Origin: Cyanobacteria bacterium OH_CDB_20
Lineage (GTDB): Bacteria > Cyanobacteriota > Vampirovibrionia > Gastranaerophilales > Gastranaerophilaceae
Direction of reading: 5' to 3'
DNA: 64,000 nucleotides
Assembly: GCA_023415935.1 (NCBI GenBank)
Contig: JAEZIX010000048.1
Coordinates: 1 to 64,000, forward strand
How positions within the stretch are numbered: position 1 is the stretch's first letter; every line of letters starts with the position of its first letter. This document shows positions 15,300 through 25,000 of the stretch, piece by piece. The notes under the pieces were generated by a model. It made no database searches. It was not told where the DNA came from and worked only from the letters and a program-made list of their open reading frames with translations. Position numbers and translations under genes: made by a program.

Positions 15300-16742
15300 T
15301 TAAACTCTTCCGTAGATATCTTCTAATCTTTCGATGTCATTTTCATCAAGAATATCACCTTTTTGAACCTCTAATATTTTCAAAGGCTCTTTATAAGGAT
15401 TTTGAAGTGAGTGAACTTCTTCTATTGCAAGATCAATGCTTTCGCCGGGATTTAGTTCGTATTCATAATAGCCTTTTATAACTTTTGCTTTTCCTTCTAA
15501 AACAACCCAGTGTTCGCTTCTATGGTGGTGAAGTTGAAGACTTAATTTGCCGCCTGCATTAACAACTATACACTTAGTTAAGAAACCATCTCCTTCTTGT
15601 AGAACGGTATAGTATCCCCAAGGTCTATAAACTGTCTTGTGAATTTTATGAACCTGTTCATCTTCATTTTTAAGTTTTTCATATATTTTTTTAACGTCTT
15701 GGACTTTTCCTCTGTCGCAAACAAGAAGGGCATCTTCTGTTTCAACAACAATTGTATTTGTAAGCCCTGCAGTAGTAACAAGTTTTGATGTTGAATAGAT
15801 TAATGAGTCTTTTGAATCAATATCTATTACATTGCCTTGAATGTAGTTTCCGTTGGCATCTTTGTCTGAAACATCATATATAGCTTCCCATGAGCCAAGG
15901 TCATACCAGTAGCAGTTTAGAGGAAGTAGTGCAAGTTTTTTGCTCTTTTCCATAAGTGCGTAGTCGATTGATATATCAGGAATTTTGTCAAAATCTTGAT
16001 ATGAAATTGTTGGTGATGTTTCATTCAATTCAGCAGAATCAATAGATTTATATATATCAGGGCTGTGTTTTTTAAGCTCTGCCATAAACACAGATGCTTT
16101 GAACATATATATACCGCTGTTCCATAAGTATTTACCAGATTTTACAAGTTTTTCTGCCTCTTCAAAATCAGGTTTTTCAATAAATTCAGCTACTTTTAGA
16201 GCATCTTCATCTACATCTTGAATTTTTTTGTCTTTTTTAGTTTTTATGTAGCCTAAGCCAATATCAGGTTTTTGAGGAGTTACACCGAATGTAACTATAT
16301 ATCCTTCTTCTGCAAGTTTTTGTGCTTTATCAATCGCTTTAAAGAAAGGTTTTTCGTCTAAAATCAATTGGTCAGAGGCAACAACAAGGATTAAAGGATC
16401 TTTTGCTTTTGATTTTTGTGAGGTTAAAAATTTTACAGCTAGAGCGATTGCAGGCGCTGTATTTTTGCTTACAGGTTCAGTAATAATTTTGTAGTCACCT
16501 TTTCTGCAAAATTTATCTTTAAGCTCTTTTAATTGTTCTTTTACGATAGGTTCATGTTTAATATTTGTCACGCTAATTATATCTTTGTCATCAAAATTAT
16601 TAACAAGCCTTAAAAACGTTGATTGAAAAAGAGTGTAATCCCCATTCATTTTCAAAAGCTGTTTAGGGTGCATTTCTCTACTTAATGGCCACAATCTTGA
16701 ACCAGAACCGCCCGCTAGAATAACAGAATATAATTTAGACAT
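15300..16742 (-). CDS. manC: Mannose-1-phosphate guanylyltransferase / mannose-6-phosphate isomerase (bifunctional)
   Basis: 480 residues, typical of the bifunctional AlgA/ManC/XanB family. The N-terminal nucleotidyltransferase has LAGGSGSRLWPLSREMHPKQ (10-29) and the FVEKP-type motif FIEKP. The C-terminal cupin (about 370-480, type II PMI) has RPWGYYTVL, LQLHHHRSEHWVVLEG and LEVQKGD. It makes GDP-mannose for surface polysaccharide. It is convergent with aroQ and divergent from anmK, so it is transcribed alone. GAGG lies 7 nt before the ATG. Confidence 0.93.
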   Translation of the reverse strand: MSKLYSVILAGGSGSRLWPLSREMHPKQLLKMNGDYTLFQSTFLRLVNNFDDKDIISVTNIKHEPIVKEQLKELKDKFCRKGDYKIITEPVSKNTAPAIALAVKFLTSQKSKAKDPLILVVASDQLILDEKPFFKAIDKAQKLAEEGYIVTFGVTPQKPDIGLGYIKTKKDKKIQDVDEDALKVAEFIEKPDFEEAEKLVKSGKYLWNSGIYMFKASVFMAELKKHSPDIYKSIDSAELNETSPTISYQDFDKIPDISIDYALMEKSKKLALLPLNCYWYDLGSWEAIYDVSDKDANGNYIQGNVIDIDSKDSLIYSTSKLVTTAGLTNTIVVETEDALLVCDRGKVQDVKKIYEKLKNEDEQVHKIHKTVYRPWGYYTVLQEGDGFLTKCIVVNAGGKLSLQLHHHRSEHWVVLEGKAKVIKGYYEYELNPGESIDLAIEEVHSLQNPYKEPLKILEVQKGDILDENDIERLEDIYGRV

Positions 16743-16826
16743 GTAAAATCCTCAATCTCACTCATTTATTACACTAATTATACACAAGATGTTTAGAGTC
16801 TGCAAAAAATTTCAAATATTAACAAT

Positions 16827-16855
16827 TTGTGAGTTTCAAAAACTTGTATTATACT
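16827..16855 (+). promoter_or_regulatory. Promoter of anmK, inside the longer reading frame
   Basis: TTGTGA (16827-16832), a 17-nt spacer and TATACT (16850-16855) predict a start near 16862, 5 nt before the ATG at 16867. There is no ribosome binding site. This supports the internal start codon and a nearly leaderless mRNA. Confidence 0.55.
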
Positions 16856-16866
16856 TTTTAACTGTT

Positions 16867-18012
16867 ATGAAATTTGAGTTTAAAAAGGATAAAGCTATAT
16901 GTATTTCAATGATGTCAGGGACTTCTCTTGACGGGGTTGATGCTGTTTTAGTTTCTATTTCAAATGATTTAAAAATTGAAATATTGGGGGAATTTTCGCT
17001 TGAATATCCTTCCGAAATTAAATCAAAACTTTTTGAGTTAGCAAACAATAAAGGTGATGTAAAAGATGTTTGCTATATGAATTTTGTTGTTGGCGAAGTC
17101 TTTGCAAAGTGTGCAAATTTACTTTTAGACAAATATAAATTTAAAAAAGAGGCTGTTGATTTTATATCTTCTCATGGGCAAACAGTTTTTCACATTCCCA
17201 AAGATACTGAAATAGATGGAGTTAAGACAAAAAGCACACTTCAAATCGGGGATATTTCTGTCATTTCAGAAAGAACAGGGATATTAACGATTGGTGATTT
17301 TAGGACAAAAGATGTTGCTGCAGGTGGGCTTGGCGCTCCTCTTGTGCCATTTGCAGATGAAATTTTATTTGGAAAAAATGAAGAAAGAGCCATTCAAAAC
17401 ATTGGTGGTATTTCAAATGTTACTGTACTTTCTTCTTCGATTGAAACATTTGCCTTTGATAACGGTCCGGGAAATATGCTCATAGATTATGCGGTTAAAA
17501 AGTATTTTGACAAACCTTTTGACAAAGGCGGAGAAATTGCGCTTAAGGGTATAGTTGATGAAACTTGGCTCGAAGATCTATTAGATGAACCATACTATGA
17601 AATAAAACCTCCAAAGACTACGGGGCGAGAGCTTTTTAACAATAAATATATTGAAAAACATTTAAAAAATGCTCCCGAAAATCCTTATGATATAGTTGCT
17701 ACGCTTACATATTTGACTGCAAAATCTATTTTCGACTCTTACAATAATTTTGTTCTCCCGAAAGTTCATATAAAAGAAATGGTGCTTGGAGGAGGAGGGG
17801 CTTATAATTTAGCACTGAGAAAACATTTGGAGGAGCTTTTTGAGGGTAAAATAAAAATTTTAACGCATGAAGATTTTTATATTCCGAATAAACTTAAAGA
17901 AGCTATTGCATTTGCACTTTTAGGCTATTTTACACTGCTTGAAAAACCTAATAATGTTAAAAGTTGCACGGGTGCAAAAAAGAATGTTGTTATGGGTAAA
18001 ATCTCTTTATAA
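16867..18012 (+). CDS. anmK: Anhydro-N-acetylmuramic acid kinase
   Basis: 381 residues from the ATG at 16867. An upstream in-frame ATG at 16789 would add 26 residues without family similarity and would contain the promoter. Family motifs are MMSGTSLDGVDAVL near the start (ATP/sugar loop), SSHGQTVFHIP, FDNGPGNMLID and LGGGGAYN. It phosphorylates and opens anhydroMurNAc to MurNAc-6-P, recycling peptidoglycan fragments, which fits a Gram-negative wall. Its 3' end overlaps the convergent gene at 18007 by 6 nt. Confidence 0.95.
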   Translation: MKFEFKKDKAICISMMSGTSLDGVDAVLVSISNDLKIEILGEFSLEYPSEIKSKLFELANNKGDVKDVCYMNFVVGEVFAKCANLLLDKYKFKKEAVDFISSHGQTVFHIPKDTEIDGVKTKSTLQIGDISVISERTGILTIGDFRTKDVAAGGLGAPLVPFADEILFGKNEERAIQNIGGISNVTVLSSSIETFAFDNGPGNMLIDYAVKKYFDKPFDKGGEIALKGIVDETWLEDLLDEPYYEIKPPKTTGRELFNNKYIEKHLKNAPENPYDIVATLTYLTAKSIFDSYNNFVLPKVHIKEMVLGGGGAYNLALRKHLEELFEGKIKILTHEDFYIPNKLKEAIAFALLGYFTLLEKPNNVKSCTGAKKNVVMGKISL

Positions 18013-18462
18013 AGAACTATTTTCAGGCTTCTCTTTTGTGAGAACTTTTATTTTAATACCTGAGTTTTCATAATCATCAAAGTCATCTAAATCTTCTATT
18101 GTGATTGTTTTAGATGGATTTATTACTGAAGGACCTATTGGCGCTGTTTCGCTATTTGAATTTTTTATAGCTTTTTCAATTTTTTCAGAATCTTTAGTCT
18201 CTTTTATTGCAAAACTTTTGAGGTCGTCTAGTGATGAGTTTATTGTATTTATGCCATCGCTGCTTTGCCAAATAAGACTTTTGCAAGAGGGTGTTTTTTC
18301 TTCTATATGAGTCATAATCATCGATTTACCGGGATTTGTATTTAAGATGTTTGATGCTTTGGTTTGCATCACTGTTTCATTATCCGCAAATGCAGATAAT
18401 GCTGAAAACAAGATAAATCCAGATAATAAACATATATATTTAAATAGATTTATATTTTTCAT
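18007..18462 (-). CDS. Small exported protein, unknown family
   Basis: 151 residues from the ATG at 18462, preceded by GGGAAGAG. A longer reading to 18528 would overlap sdaAA and hide the signal peptide. Residues 1-26 form a clean signal peptide (basic start, hydrophobic core FKYICLLSGFILFSALSAFA, cleavage near ADN). The mature part is acidic and low in complexity, with EDLDDFDDYENSG near the C-terminus and a single Cys. No domain is recognised. It follows sdaAA on the same strand after 34 nt and may be co-transcribed. Confidence 0.6.
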   Translation of the reverse strand: MKNINLFKYICLLSGFILFSALSAFADNETVMQTKASNILNTNPGKSMIMTHIEEKTPSCKSLIWQSSDGINTINSSLDDLKSFAIKETKDSEKIEKAIKNSNSETAPIGPSVINPSKTITIEDLDDFDDYENSGIKIKVLTKEKPENSSL

Positions 18463-18496
18463 ACTCTTCCCGTAGACTAAATAGCTATTACAACAA

Positions 18497-19378
18497 TTAT
18501 AGCACTTGTTTTTGGAAATTTTCTTCAATAATTTTTCCTGTTTTTGTTGTTGCTAGTCCCGCTTCAGAACTTTCCTTGAGTGATACTGAAAGGAGTTCTC
18601 CGACTTGCTTTACGGCATCAATCACTTCATCAGGCGGGATTACACTTTTTATACCAGCTAAGGCAAGCTCTGATGCTACTGTTGCGTGTACAGCTAAAAA
18701 TGAATTTCTTTTTACACAAGGAACTTCGACTAACCCTGCAACAGGGTCGCAAACAAGCCCCATAATATTTTTCATCGCAAGAGCTGCTGCATGGATTATT
18801 TCATCAGTATTTCCTTCTTGAAGTTCAACGATTGCGCCTGCTGCCATTGCAGAGGCAACGCCGCATTCACCCTGACATCCCATTACAGCACCTGCAAGTG
18901 CCATTTTTACAGAGATTATTTTTCCAATTATACCTGCAGTTAAAAGTGCATTTATCTGGTCTTCTTCTGTTAAATTTAACGCTTCAGATACAGCAGCAAT
19001 TGCTGCTGGGACTATACCGCAAGAACCAGCTGTTGGGCAAGCAACAATTTTTCCCATTCTCAAGTTCTCTTCGCTTGTTGCTAAAGCGTATAAAATTATA
19101 TTTTGGTATGTTTTTGAGTATAGGGATGATTTTTTTTCATATCTTTTTATAAGTTTTTCGCAGTCATTTCCGCACATTTTACTTATAGAAATCTCATTTG
19201 ATACAAGCCCTCTTTTAATAGCATTTTTCATTGCATCAAGATGCGTTTTTACTCTTTTTCTGACTTCTTCGACTGTGATTTCAAGAGCTTTTGCTTCAGT
19301 TTCTTCTGCAACTTGATATACTTTTTGGTGCGTAAGTTCTGTGAGTTTTTTTAGTTCTTCAAAAGTTTTTATTTCCAT
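18497..19378 (-). CDS. sdaAA: L-serine dehydratase, alpha subunit
   Basis: 293 residues, two-subunit iron-sulfur serine dehydratase. Cluster cysteines lie in CPTAGSCGIVPA, MGCQGECGVASAMAAGA and CDPVAGLVEVPCVKRN. The enzyme deaminates L-serine to pyruvate and ammonia using an oxygen-labile 4Fe-4S cluster, in keeping with anaerobic life. It starts 2 nt after the stop of sdaAB, so the two subunits are translated from one message. Confidence 0.95.
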   Translation of the reverse strand: MEIKTFEELKKLTELTHQKVYQVAEETEAKALEITVEEVRKRVKTHLDAMKNAIKRGLVSNEISISKMCGNDCEKLIKRYEKKSSLYSKTYQNIILYALATSEENLRMGKIVACPTAGSCGIVPAAIAAVSEALNLTEEDQINALLTAGIIGKIISVKMALAGAVMGCQGECGVASAMAAGAIVELQEGNTDEIIHAAALAMKNIMGLVCDPVAGLVEVPCVKRNSFLAVHATVASELALAGIKSVIPPDEVIDAVKQVGELLSVSLKESSEAGLATTKTGKIIEENFQKQVL

Positions 19379-19380
19379 AT

Positions 19381-20043
19381 TTATAGCGCCTCAATGTGTC
19401 TTAGTAAAAATACTTCTTCAATTTTATTCAGCTTTTCAAGAGCGTCTTCAGATAGCGGTGAGTCTAGTGAAATACACATAGAAGCCTCTTCGCCTTTTTG
19501 AGTTCTGTTGCATATTAAAGATGCAATGTTAACATTTTCTTGTCTGATAATGTTTGTTGCATTGTAGACCATTCCGGGTTTGTCCTTGTAGATAATCATA
19601 AGCGTATAATAGTCGCCTCTGAGTTCGACTTTGTAATCGTTAATGTCTGTTACAACAATGTTGCCTCCACCGATAGAGTCTCCTTTTACAACAAGTTTAA
19701 AAGGTTTTTCAAATATTATATCAACAGAGTTTGGATGTCTTGAAAAGTCATTTTTATTTTCAAAAGAGAATTTAATCCCTTCTTTTTCTGCAAGTTCAAA
19801 TGCATTTTTGATATTTTCATTATCAACATCAAAGCCTAAAACACCTGCAAGAAGTCCCTTATCTGTGCCGTGACCTTTGCCTGTTTTTGCATATGAATTA
19901 TACAAGACGAATTTTACCTCTTCAGGTTTTTCTGAAAAAATCTTTCTTGCTAAGAGTCCAAGTTTTACAGCTCCTGCTGTATGTGAGCTTGAAGGGCCGA
20001 TTATAACAGGGCCGATAATATTAAAAAGCGAACTTTGAGACAT
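19381..20043 (-). CDS. sdaAB: L-serine dehydratase, beta subunit
   Basis: 220 residues. The N-terminal half carries the subunit signature FNIIGPVIIGPSSSHTAGAV. The C-terminal ACT domain (about 145-220) includes IYKDKPGMVYNATNIIRQEN, suggesting allosteric sensing of an amino acid. It is first in the sdaAB-sdaAA pair. The divergent glycosyltransferase gene at 20129 shares the 85-nt upstream gap. Confidence 0.94.
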   Translation of the reverse strand: MSQSSLFNIIGPVIIGPSSSHTAGAVKLGLLARKIFSEKPEEVKFVLYNSYAKTGKGHGTDKGLLAGVLGFDVDNENIKNAFELAEKEGIKFSFENKNDFSRHPNSVDIIFEKPFKLVVKGDSIGGGNIVVTDINDYKVELRGDYYTLMIIYKDKPGMVYNATNIIRQENVNIASLICNRTQKGEEASMCISLDSPLSEDALEKLNKIEEVFLLRHIEAL

Positions 20044-20095
20044 ATTTATCTTTCTCTATTTTAATTTTTACATCTATCTAATATATATGATAAAC

Positions 20096-20128
20096 TTGTT
20101 CCTGTGAAGTTTGTAATATAATTATTTT
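20096..20128 (+). promoter_or_regulatory. Promoter placed for a leaderless mRNA
   Basis: TTGTTC (20096-20101), a short 15-nt spacer and TATAAT (20117-20122) are followed by 6 nt and the ATG at 20129. There is no Shine-Dalgarno sequence. The arrangement matches dxr and the gene at 42267. Confidence 0.5.
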
Positions 20129-21229
20129 ATGAAAAAAATTGCTTTAATTGTTGATAATTTAGATGTTCTTCTCTCAAACGGGAAGCTTCAAGGCGGCGGA
20201 AGCCATGTGCTAAGACAATTGCTTTATTACCTGATGGCATCTAAAGATTGCGAACTTGATGTTTTCGCCGGAACAATGACTCTAGAAAAACCTGATGGGA
20301 TAAGTAATGTTTTTCAGTATAGATATTCCTTATATTTTGACATAGTTAAGGCTGAAGAGGCTTTTGAACCTTATAAAAACAATTATGATAAAGTTATTTT
20401 AGGCTACGGGATTGCGCCGTTTGGTGCTACTCTTCTTCAAGCTCACTCTTTTGCTTATAGAAATCAGCTTTATTCTTGCAAGATGTTTTCTTCATTTATG
20501 AAATGGAAAAACAGAAAAAAACTTGAGAAAGAAAAAAAACTTTTTGAAAGACAAAGTCCAATATATTTTGCAATGTCAGAAAAAATAAAAGAAGATTACT
20601 CTTCTCATTTTGGCATTGATAAAGATAAGATAGTAGTTGTATATCCGGGGTGTAGCCTTCCTCTTGTGGAATCAGAGAATACAAACAAAGATTTTGTTTT
20701 TGGATTTGCGGGCGGTTTAAATACAAATAAAGGTATATTCAGATTTTTGAGTGCTTTTAGGAAAATTAGCAGAAAACACAGCGAAGTTAAAGCAATTATT
20801 ATCAATAACAAGCCGAAAAAAGCAAAAATGCTCAACACTCTTGTTTCACTTTTAGGGCTTAAGAATAAAGTATCAGTTATAGATTTTCAAGCAGATATGG
20901 CTGATTTTTACAGTCAAATTGATGTAATGACTCTGCCTTCGAGACACGAGGCTTTTGGTTTAGTTGCGCTGGAAGCGGCTGCTTACAAAAAAATTCCGCT
21001 AGTGAGCAATTCAACAGGTTTTGCAGAAGTTGCAAAAGATTGCTATAACAGTTTTGTTTTCGATGTTACAAAAAATCCAGTTAAAAATTTGTCTGAGAAA
21101 ATGGTCCAAATTTACAATCTTTATAAAAATGACAAATCAAAATATAATGAAATTAAAAATAATGCTTATGAAATAGCTAAAGAATATACTTGGGAAGGTT
21201 TTTGTTCCAAGATATTTGAAAAATTATAA
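20129..21229 (+). CDS. Glycosyltransferase, GT4-like (GT-B fold)
   Basis: 366 residues. The N-terminal acceptor domain begins KKIALIVDNLDVLL and has a glycine loop GKLQGGGSHVLRQLL. The C-terminal donor domain shows FGFAGGLNTNKGIFRFL and the E-x7-E-type motif SRHEAFGLVALEAAAY, typical of retaining GT4 enzymes. The sugar and acceptor are unknown. It is followed directly by a PIG-L deacetylase gene, a pairing often seen when an N-acetyl sugar is transferred and then deacetylated, so a joint role in glycan or glycolipid building is plausible. Confidence 0.85.
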   Translation: MKKIALIVDNLDVLLSNGKLQGGGSHVLRQLLYYLMASKDCELDVFAGTMTLEKPDGISNVFQYRYSLYFDIVKAEEAFEPYKNNYDKVILGYGIAPFGATLLQAHSFAYRNQLYSCKMFSSFMKWKNRKKLEKEKKLFERQSPIYFAMSEKIKEDYSSHFGIDKDKIVVVYPGCSLPLVESENTNKDFVFGFAGGLNTNKGIFRFLSAFRKISRKHSEVKAIIINNKPKKAKMLNTLVSLLGLKNKVSVIDFQADMADFYSQIDVMTLPSRHEAFGLVALEAAAYKKIPLVSNSTGFAEVAKDCYNSFVFDVTKNPVKNLSEKMVQIYNLYKNDKSKYNEIKNNAYEIAKEYTWEGFCSKIFEKL

Positions 21230-21239
21230 GGAGATATAT

Positions 21240-21965
21240 TTGAAGTCGTTTTTTTTCAATAGATTGATTCCAAAAATATACAGATTTTATCTTTCAATAA
21301 ATTTAAAAACACAAAGACTTGAAATAAAACCTGAAGATAAATGCCTCTGTCTAGCTCCTCATGCAGATGATGAGAGTATCGGAATGGGCGGTTGTTTGTA
21401 CAAGTATCCTAAAAATTTTAAAGTAATTATTCTTACTAACGGTGTAAAAGGCGCGAAAAAATATTCGCCAGAAGAAGCGATGAAAGTGAGAAAACAAGAG
21501 CTTTCAAATGCTATGAAAATAGCTTCAGTTGAGGATTTTGAGTTTATAGATGCAGATGACAAGCACATTTTAACAGAGTATGATAAGTTTTCTCAAATTG
21601 ATATCTCTGAATATGATTATATTTTTGTTCCAAACATTTTGGACCAGCACGTTGACCACAAATCAGTTGCAATAAATCTCGCACGATTATTAAAAGAAAA
21701 AAAGCATAAAACAAACTTAAAAATTGCATTCTATGAGGTTTGGTCAGCTCTTCCTGTTCCAAACGCATTTGTTGATATTTCAGACGTTGTTTCTAAAAAA
21801 GAAGAGATGATAAATTCTCATATATCTCAGGTTGAAATAAAAGATTATACATCTAAAGCCATTGCTTTAAATTCATACAGAGGTCTTCCTCATGACGTTC
21901 CTTATGCAGAGGCATTCCTTGTTTTAGATGAAAAAACTTTCTTTAAAATAGCTAAAATAGTGTAA
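21240..21965 (+). CDS. PIG-L/LmbE family N-deacetylase
   Basis: 241 residues. I choose the TTG at 21240 because AAGGAG lies exactly 6 nt upstream, while the in-frame ATG at 21216, inside the previous gene, has no binding site. The zinc motif is LAPHADDESIGMGG (family A-H-P-D-D-E, with P and A swapped in order here), and DQHVDHKS supplies the later histidines. These enzymes remove acetyl groups from N-acetylglucosamine-type sugars. It sits just behind the GT4 gene and is probably co-transcribed and functionally linked to it. Confidence 0.85.
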   Translation: MKSFFFNRLIPKIYRFYLSINLKTQRLEIKPEDKCLCLAPHADDESIGMGGCLYKYPKNFKVIILTNGVKGAKKYSPEEAMKVRKQELSNAMKIASVEDFEFIDADDKHILTEYDKFSQIDISEYDYIFVPNILDQHVDHKSVAINLARLLKEKKHKTNLKIAFYEVWSALPVPNAFVDISDVVSKKEEMINSHISQVEIKDYTSKAIALNSYRGLPHDVPYAEAFLVLDEKTFFKIAKIV

Positions 21966-22061
21966 TGAATTGTAAAAAAATTACCTGTATTTAAGATGCA
22001 TTTAGCAAAAAAATTCCCAAGTGCTTTTTGAAACATAAAAGTTTGAGAAGAGGGTATAATA

Positions 22062-25000
22062 GTGCTTGTTGGAATTGTTTCGTCAAAAACTGACAAAAGC
22101 GTTGCTTTTGGTAATAAGAGAGAAGATTATTACGATATTGATTATCTTGCAGGCGGCGAAAAACCAATATTGCCAAATAAAAAGACAAATATTTTAGCTG
22201 CTCTTCAACGATTTTCTAAAAATTCAGATGATGACAATATACAGTTTTTGCTTAATACGGCGTCCTCATTGCAATATGGAGTCAAAGCTAACTCTCAATT
22301 TGCAATTAATTTGGGCGTAAAAAATGTCACAAAACTCGAAAATACCGATTGGTATGCGGCTTTAGATAAAGCAATTTTAAGAGCTATTGAACATTCAACT
22401 TCTTCTGAAAAAGCGGATTTTCAAACTCAATACCTTGATATTTTTGGAACAGTTGAACCTCTTTCTCAACAAGAAAAGGAAATATTGGATTATAGAGAAG
22501 CAATTTTGTCTTCGGATGAGATGAAAAATGCGCTTTCTAGCCCTGAAAATCTTGCGTATAGTGCTGACATAACAAAATATTTGGACTATTTTACTGCTTC
22601 ATCTGAAATATCAAAGAAGCAAAAACACGAATGTTTAAAGCAAATGGCTTACTTTTTAAGCCCTGAATATAAAATTAATCCACAGCTTAAAGATAAGAAA
22701 CTTCAAGCATTAAGCGAAATATTGACCGATATTGTTGTTAAAACCCCTGACAATCCTGTTATGTCTATAAAGGGCGTAAACCAAAGAAATACAGGGATGT
22801 GCGCAGCAATATCTATCTGCAGAAAGGCGCTTGCTTACGAGGATAAATCTCGTTATCTTGATATAATTATGCAAGAACTTAATGATTCTAAGAAGATGGA
22901 AGTTTTTGATGTCACAAAATTAGGTACAAATGAAAAAATTCTGGTTAATAAAGCCAATATTGACTACGATGATGCATTAGACAACGGTTATAGAATAATT
23001 GATGCATCTGCTCATAACTGGATGTATTTGGCGCAAAATTCAGGTGATGGAAAAGTTGAAGCAGCTAATTACATTCCTTTTGATAAAGAGAATGATGAAA
23101 TTTTCCATGACAGTATTCTCTACAAAGATCTAGAGGGCAGCAATGCCGTTGTTCAAGGAACCCTTAGACTGCTAATTAAAGAAAGAGAAGTTATCTCGAG
23201 AATTGAAAAAACTGACGCAGCAAAAGAAAAACTGGCAAATGAATTTCCTGCTATATGGAAAGATGCTGAATATAGAATGGGTACTTCTCGAGCAGGCTTG
23301 ATTGATATTGTTAAAACTTTGTTTCCTGATGCAGATGAAAAATATGCCGCAAAGTTAGTAGCTTCATTACTTAATTCATCTGAAAATAAACAAGTAACAG
23401 GCATGAAAAAACCGGTAGAAATAAACATAAAAGAGCCTGATGATGTGGTAAAAGATAAAATAAAAACTCATATTATTGCAAATTCAGCAGCTTTAAAGCC
23501 AAGCCATTCAATAGATACAGATTTAAATAGATTATATACCTTTTATTTAGAATACAAAACAGCTGAAAAATCAGTATCAAGAGAAGAGCTAAAGAAGACT
23601 CCTGAAGCTAATTTTGCAAGAGCAAACTCGTTTTATAAACTTGGTTTAATCCAAAGAAATGCATTCTTATCCGGAATAATGGTTGATGGAAGACTTTTAG
23701 ACTACGAAAGAAAGCTTAAAATACCTACTGTATATTCACAGTTCAACAAACATATGGATAATTTGAGAGGAAGCCTCTCTAATCCTGAAAGAGTTGAATA
23801 CTGGGCTAAAAAATTAGGAGTACGTCCAACCAAAGAAGATGTTGAAAACAAGTTTGCATTGTTTCAACAAATTATGGATGTAGAATTACCTCATAATGTT
23901 GATAAATTACTTTCAGGTCTAGGTATGGGCGACAGAGTCCATTTTATGAGTGAAAGTATAAAGAATCTAAAGAAAGAAATTGAAGCAGGTGATGAGGGAT
24001 TAATTAATCATTTTTCTGCAATATATGGGTGTAAGCCTGAAAAGAAAGAACTTCTGCCAAGACTAGAGAAGGATTTAAAGAGTTTAGAGGATCCAGATAA
24101 TGCAGCAATGATGTCAGTTGCAAGAAATTTCGGCTTTGAGCTCGAAAGTGACATTGCCTATGACGCATTTGAAACAATTCAAAATCAACTTATGTCTGGT
24201 AATAAAGATATAATCAATGCAATGCTGCAAACCTATAAAACAACAACGAGAGTAAATAATGTTGTTAAGCAATTTGCTGATTTTGTGAACCAGATGATTA
24301 ATCAAGAAAACACAATATTAGAGTTGGTAGAGCTCCCAAATCGCTATGATACCGTTGTAAATATGTATGAAAAAGACGGCCTCATTCTAAATGAATCTGA
24401 TCTTGATATATTAAGGAAAAAGTTTGAAGCGGTAAGAAAAGAAAAATTACAAAGAGAAAAGACAAAAGAACGCGGCGAAAAAGAAGATAAATCAAAGGGC
24501 ATATATCATTTTTCAACACAAGAACGAGATGTTTTAGAAAAAATCGAAAAGAGTTTCTCAAGATACAAAAAATATGCTAATTATCAATATAGACTTATGC
24601 ACCGTATAATTTCTCCACAATTAGAAGAACTTTATTCTTCTTATGGAAGTAAAATGGGGTTATTCTGGGTTCAAGAAGAAGGGCATTCAGGTCTTTTTTC
24701 TGCTCAACAGGTTAGAATATTTGAACAAATGACAGGTAAAGCATATTATATTGAATCTGACATTGATACTGCTGCTGACAAAATAAAAAAAGGTAATGGT
24801 AGCGGTATTGTTACAACAAGTGTGCTTGATGATGAATTTGCTTTGCATGCCCAATATTCTCCTGGAGTAAGCAGTGTTAATTTGCTAGACCCTGTTTCTC
24901 ACCAAAAAGAGAAAAAAGAAGTTCTATGGCAGGATAATTCCTGGGGAAATGCTGAAAATGACGAGCTATGGCATGATTCTTTAGGCAACCAATATACCTC

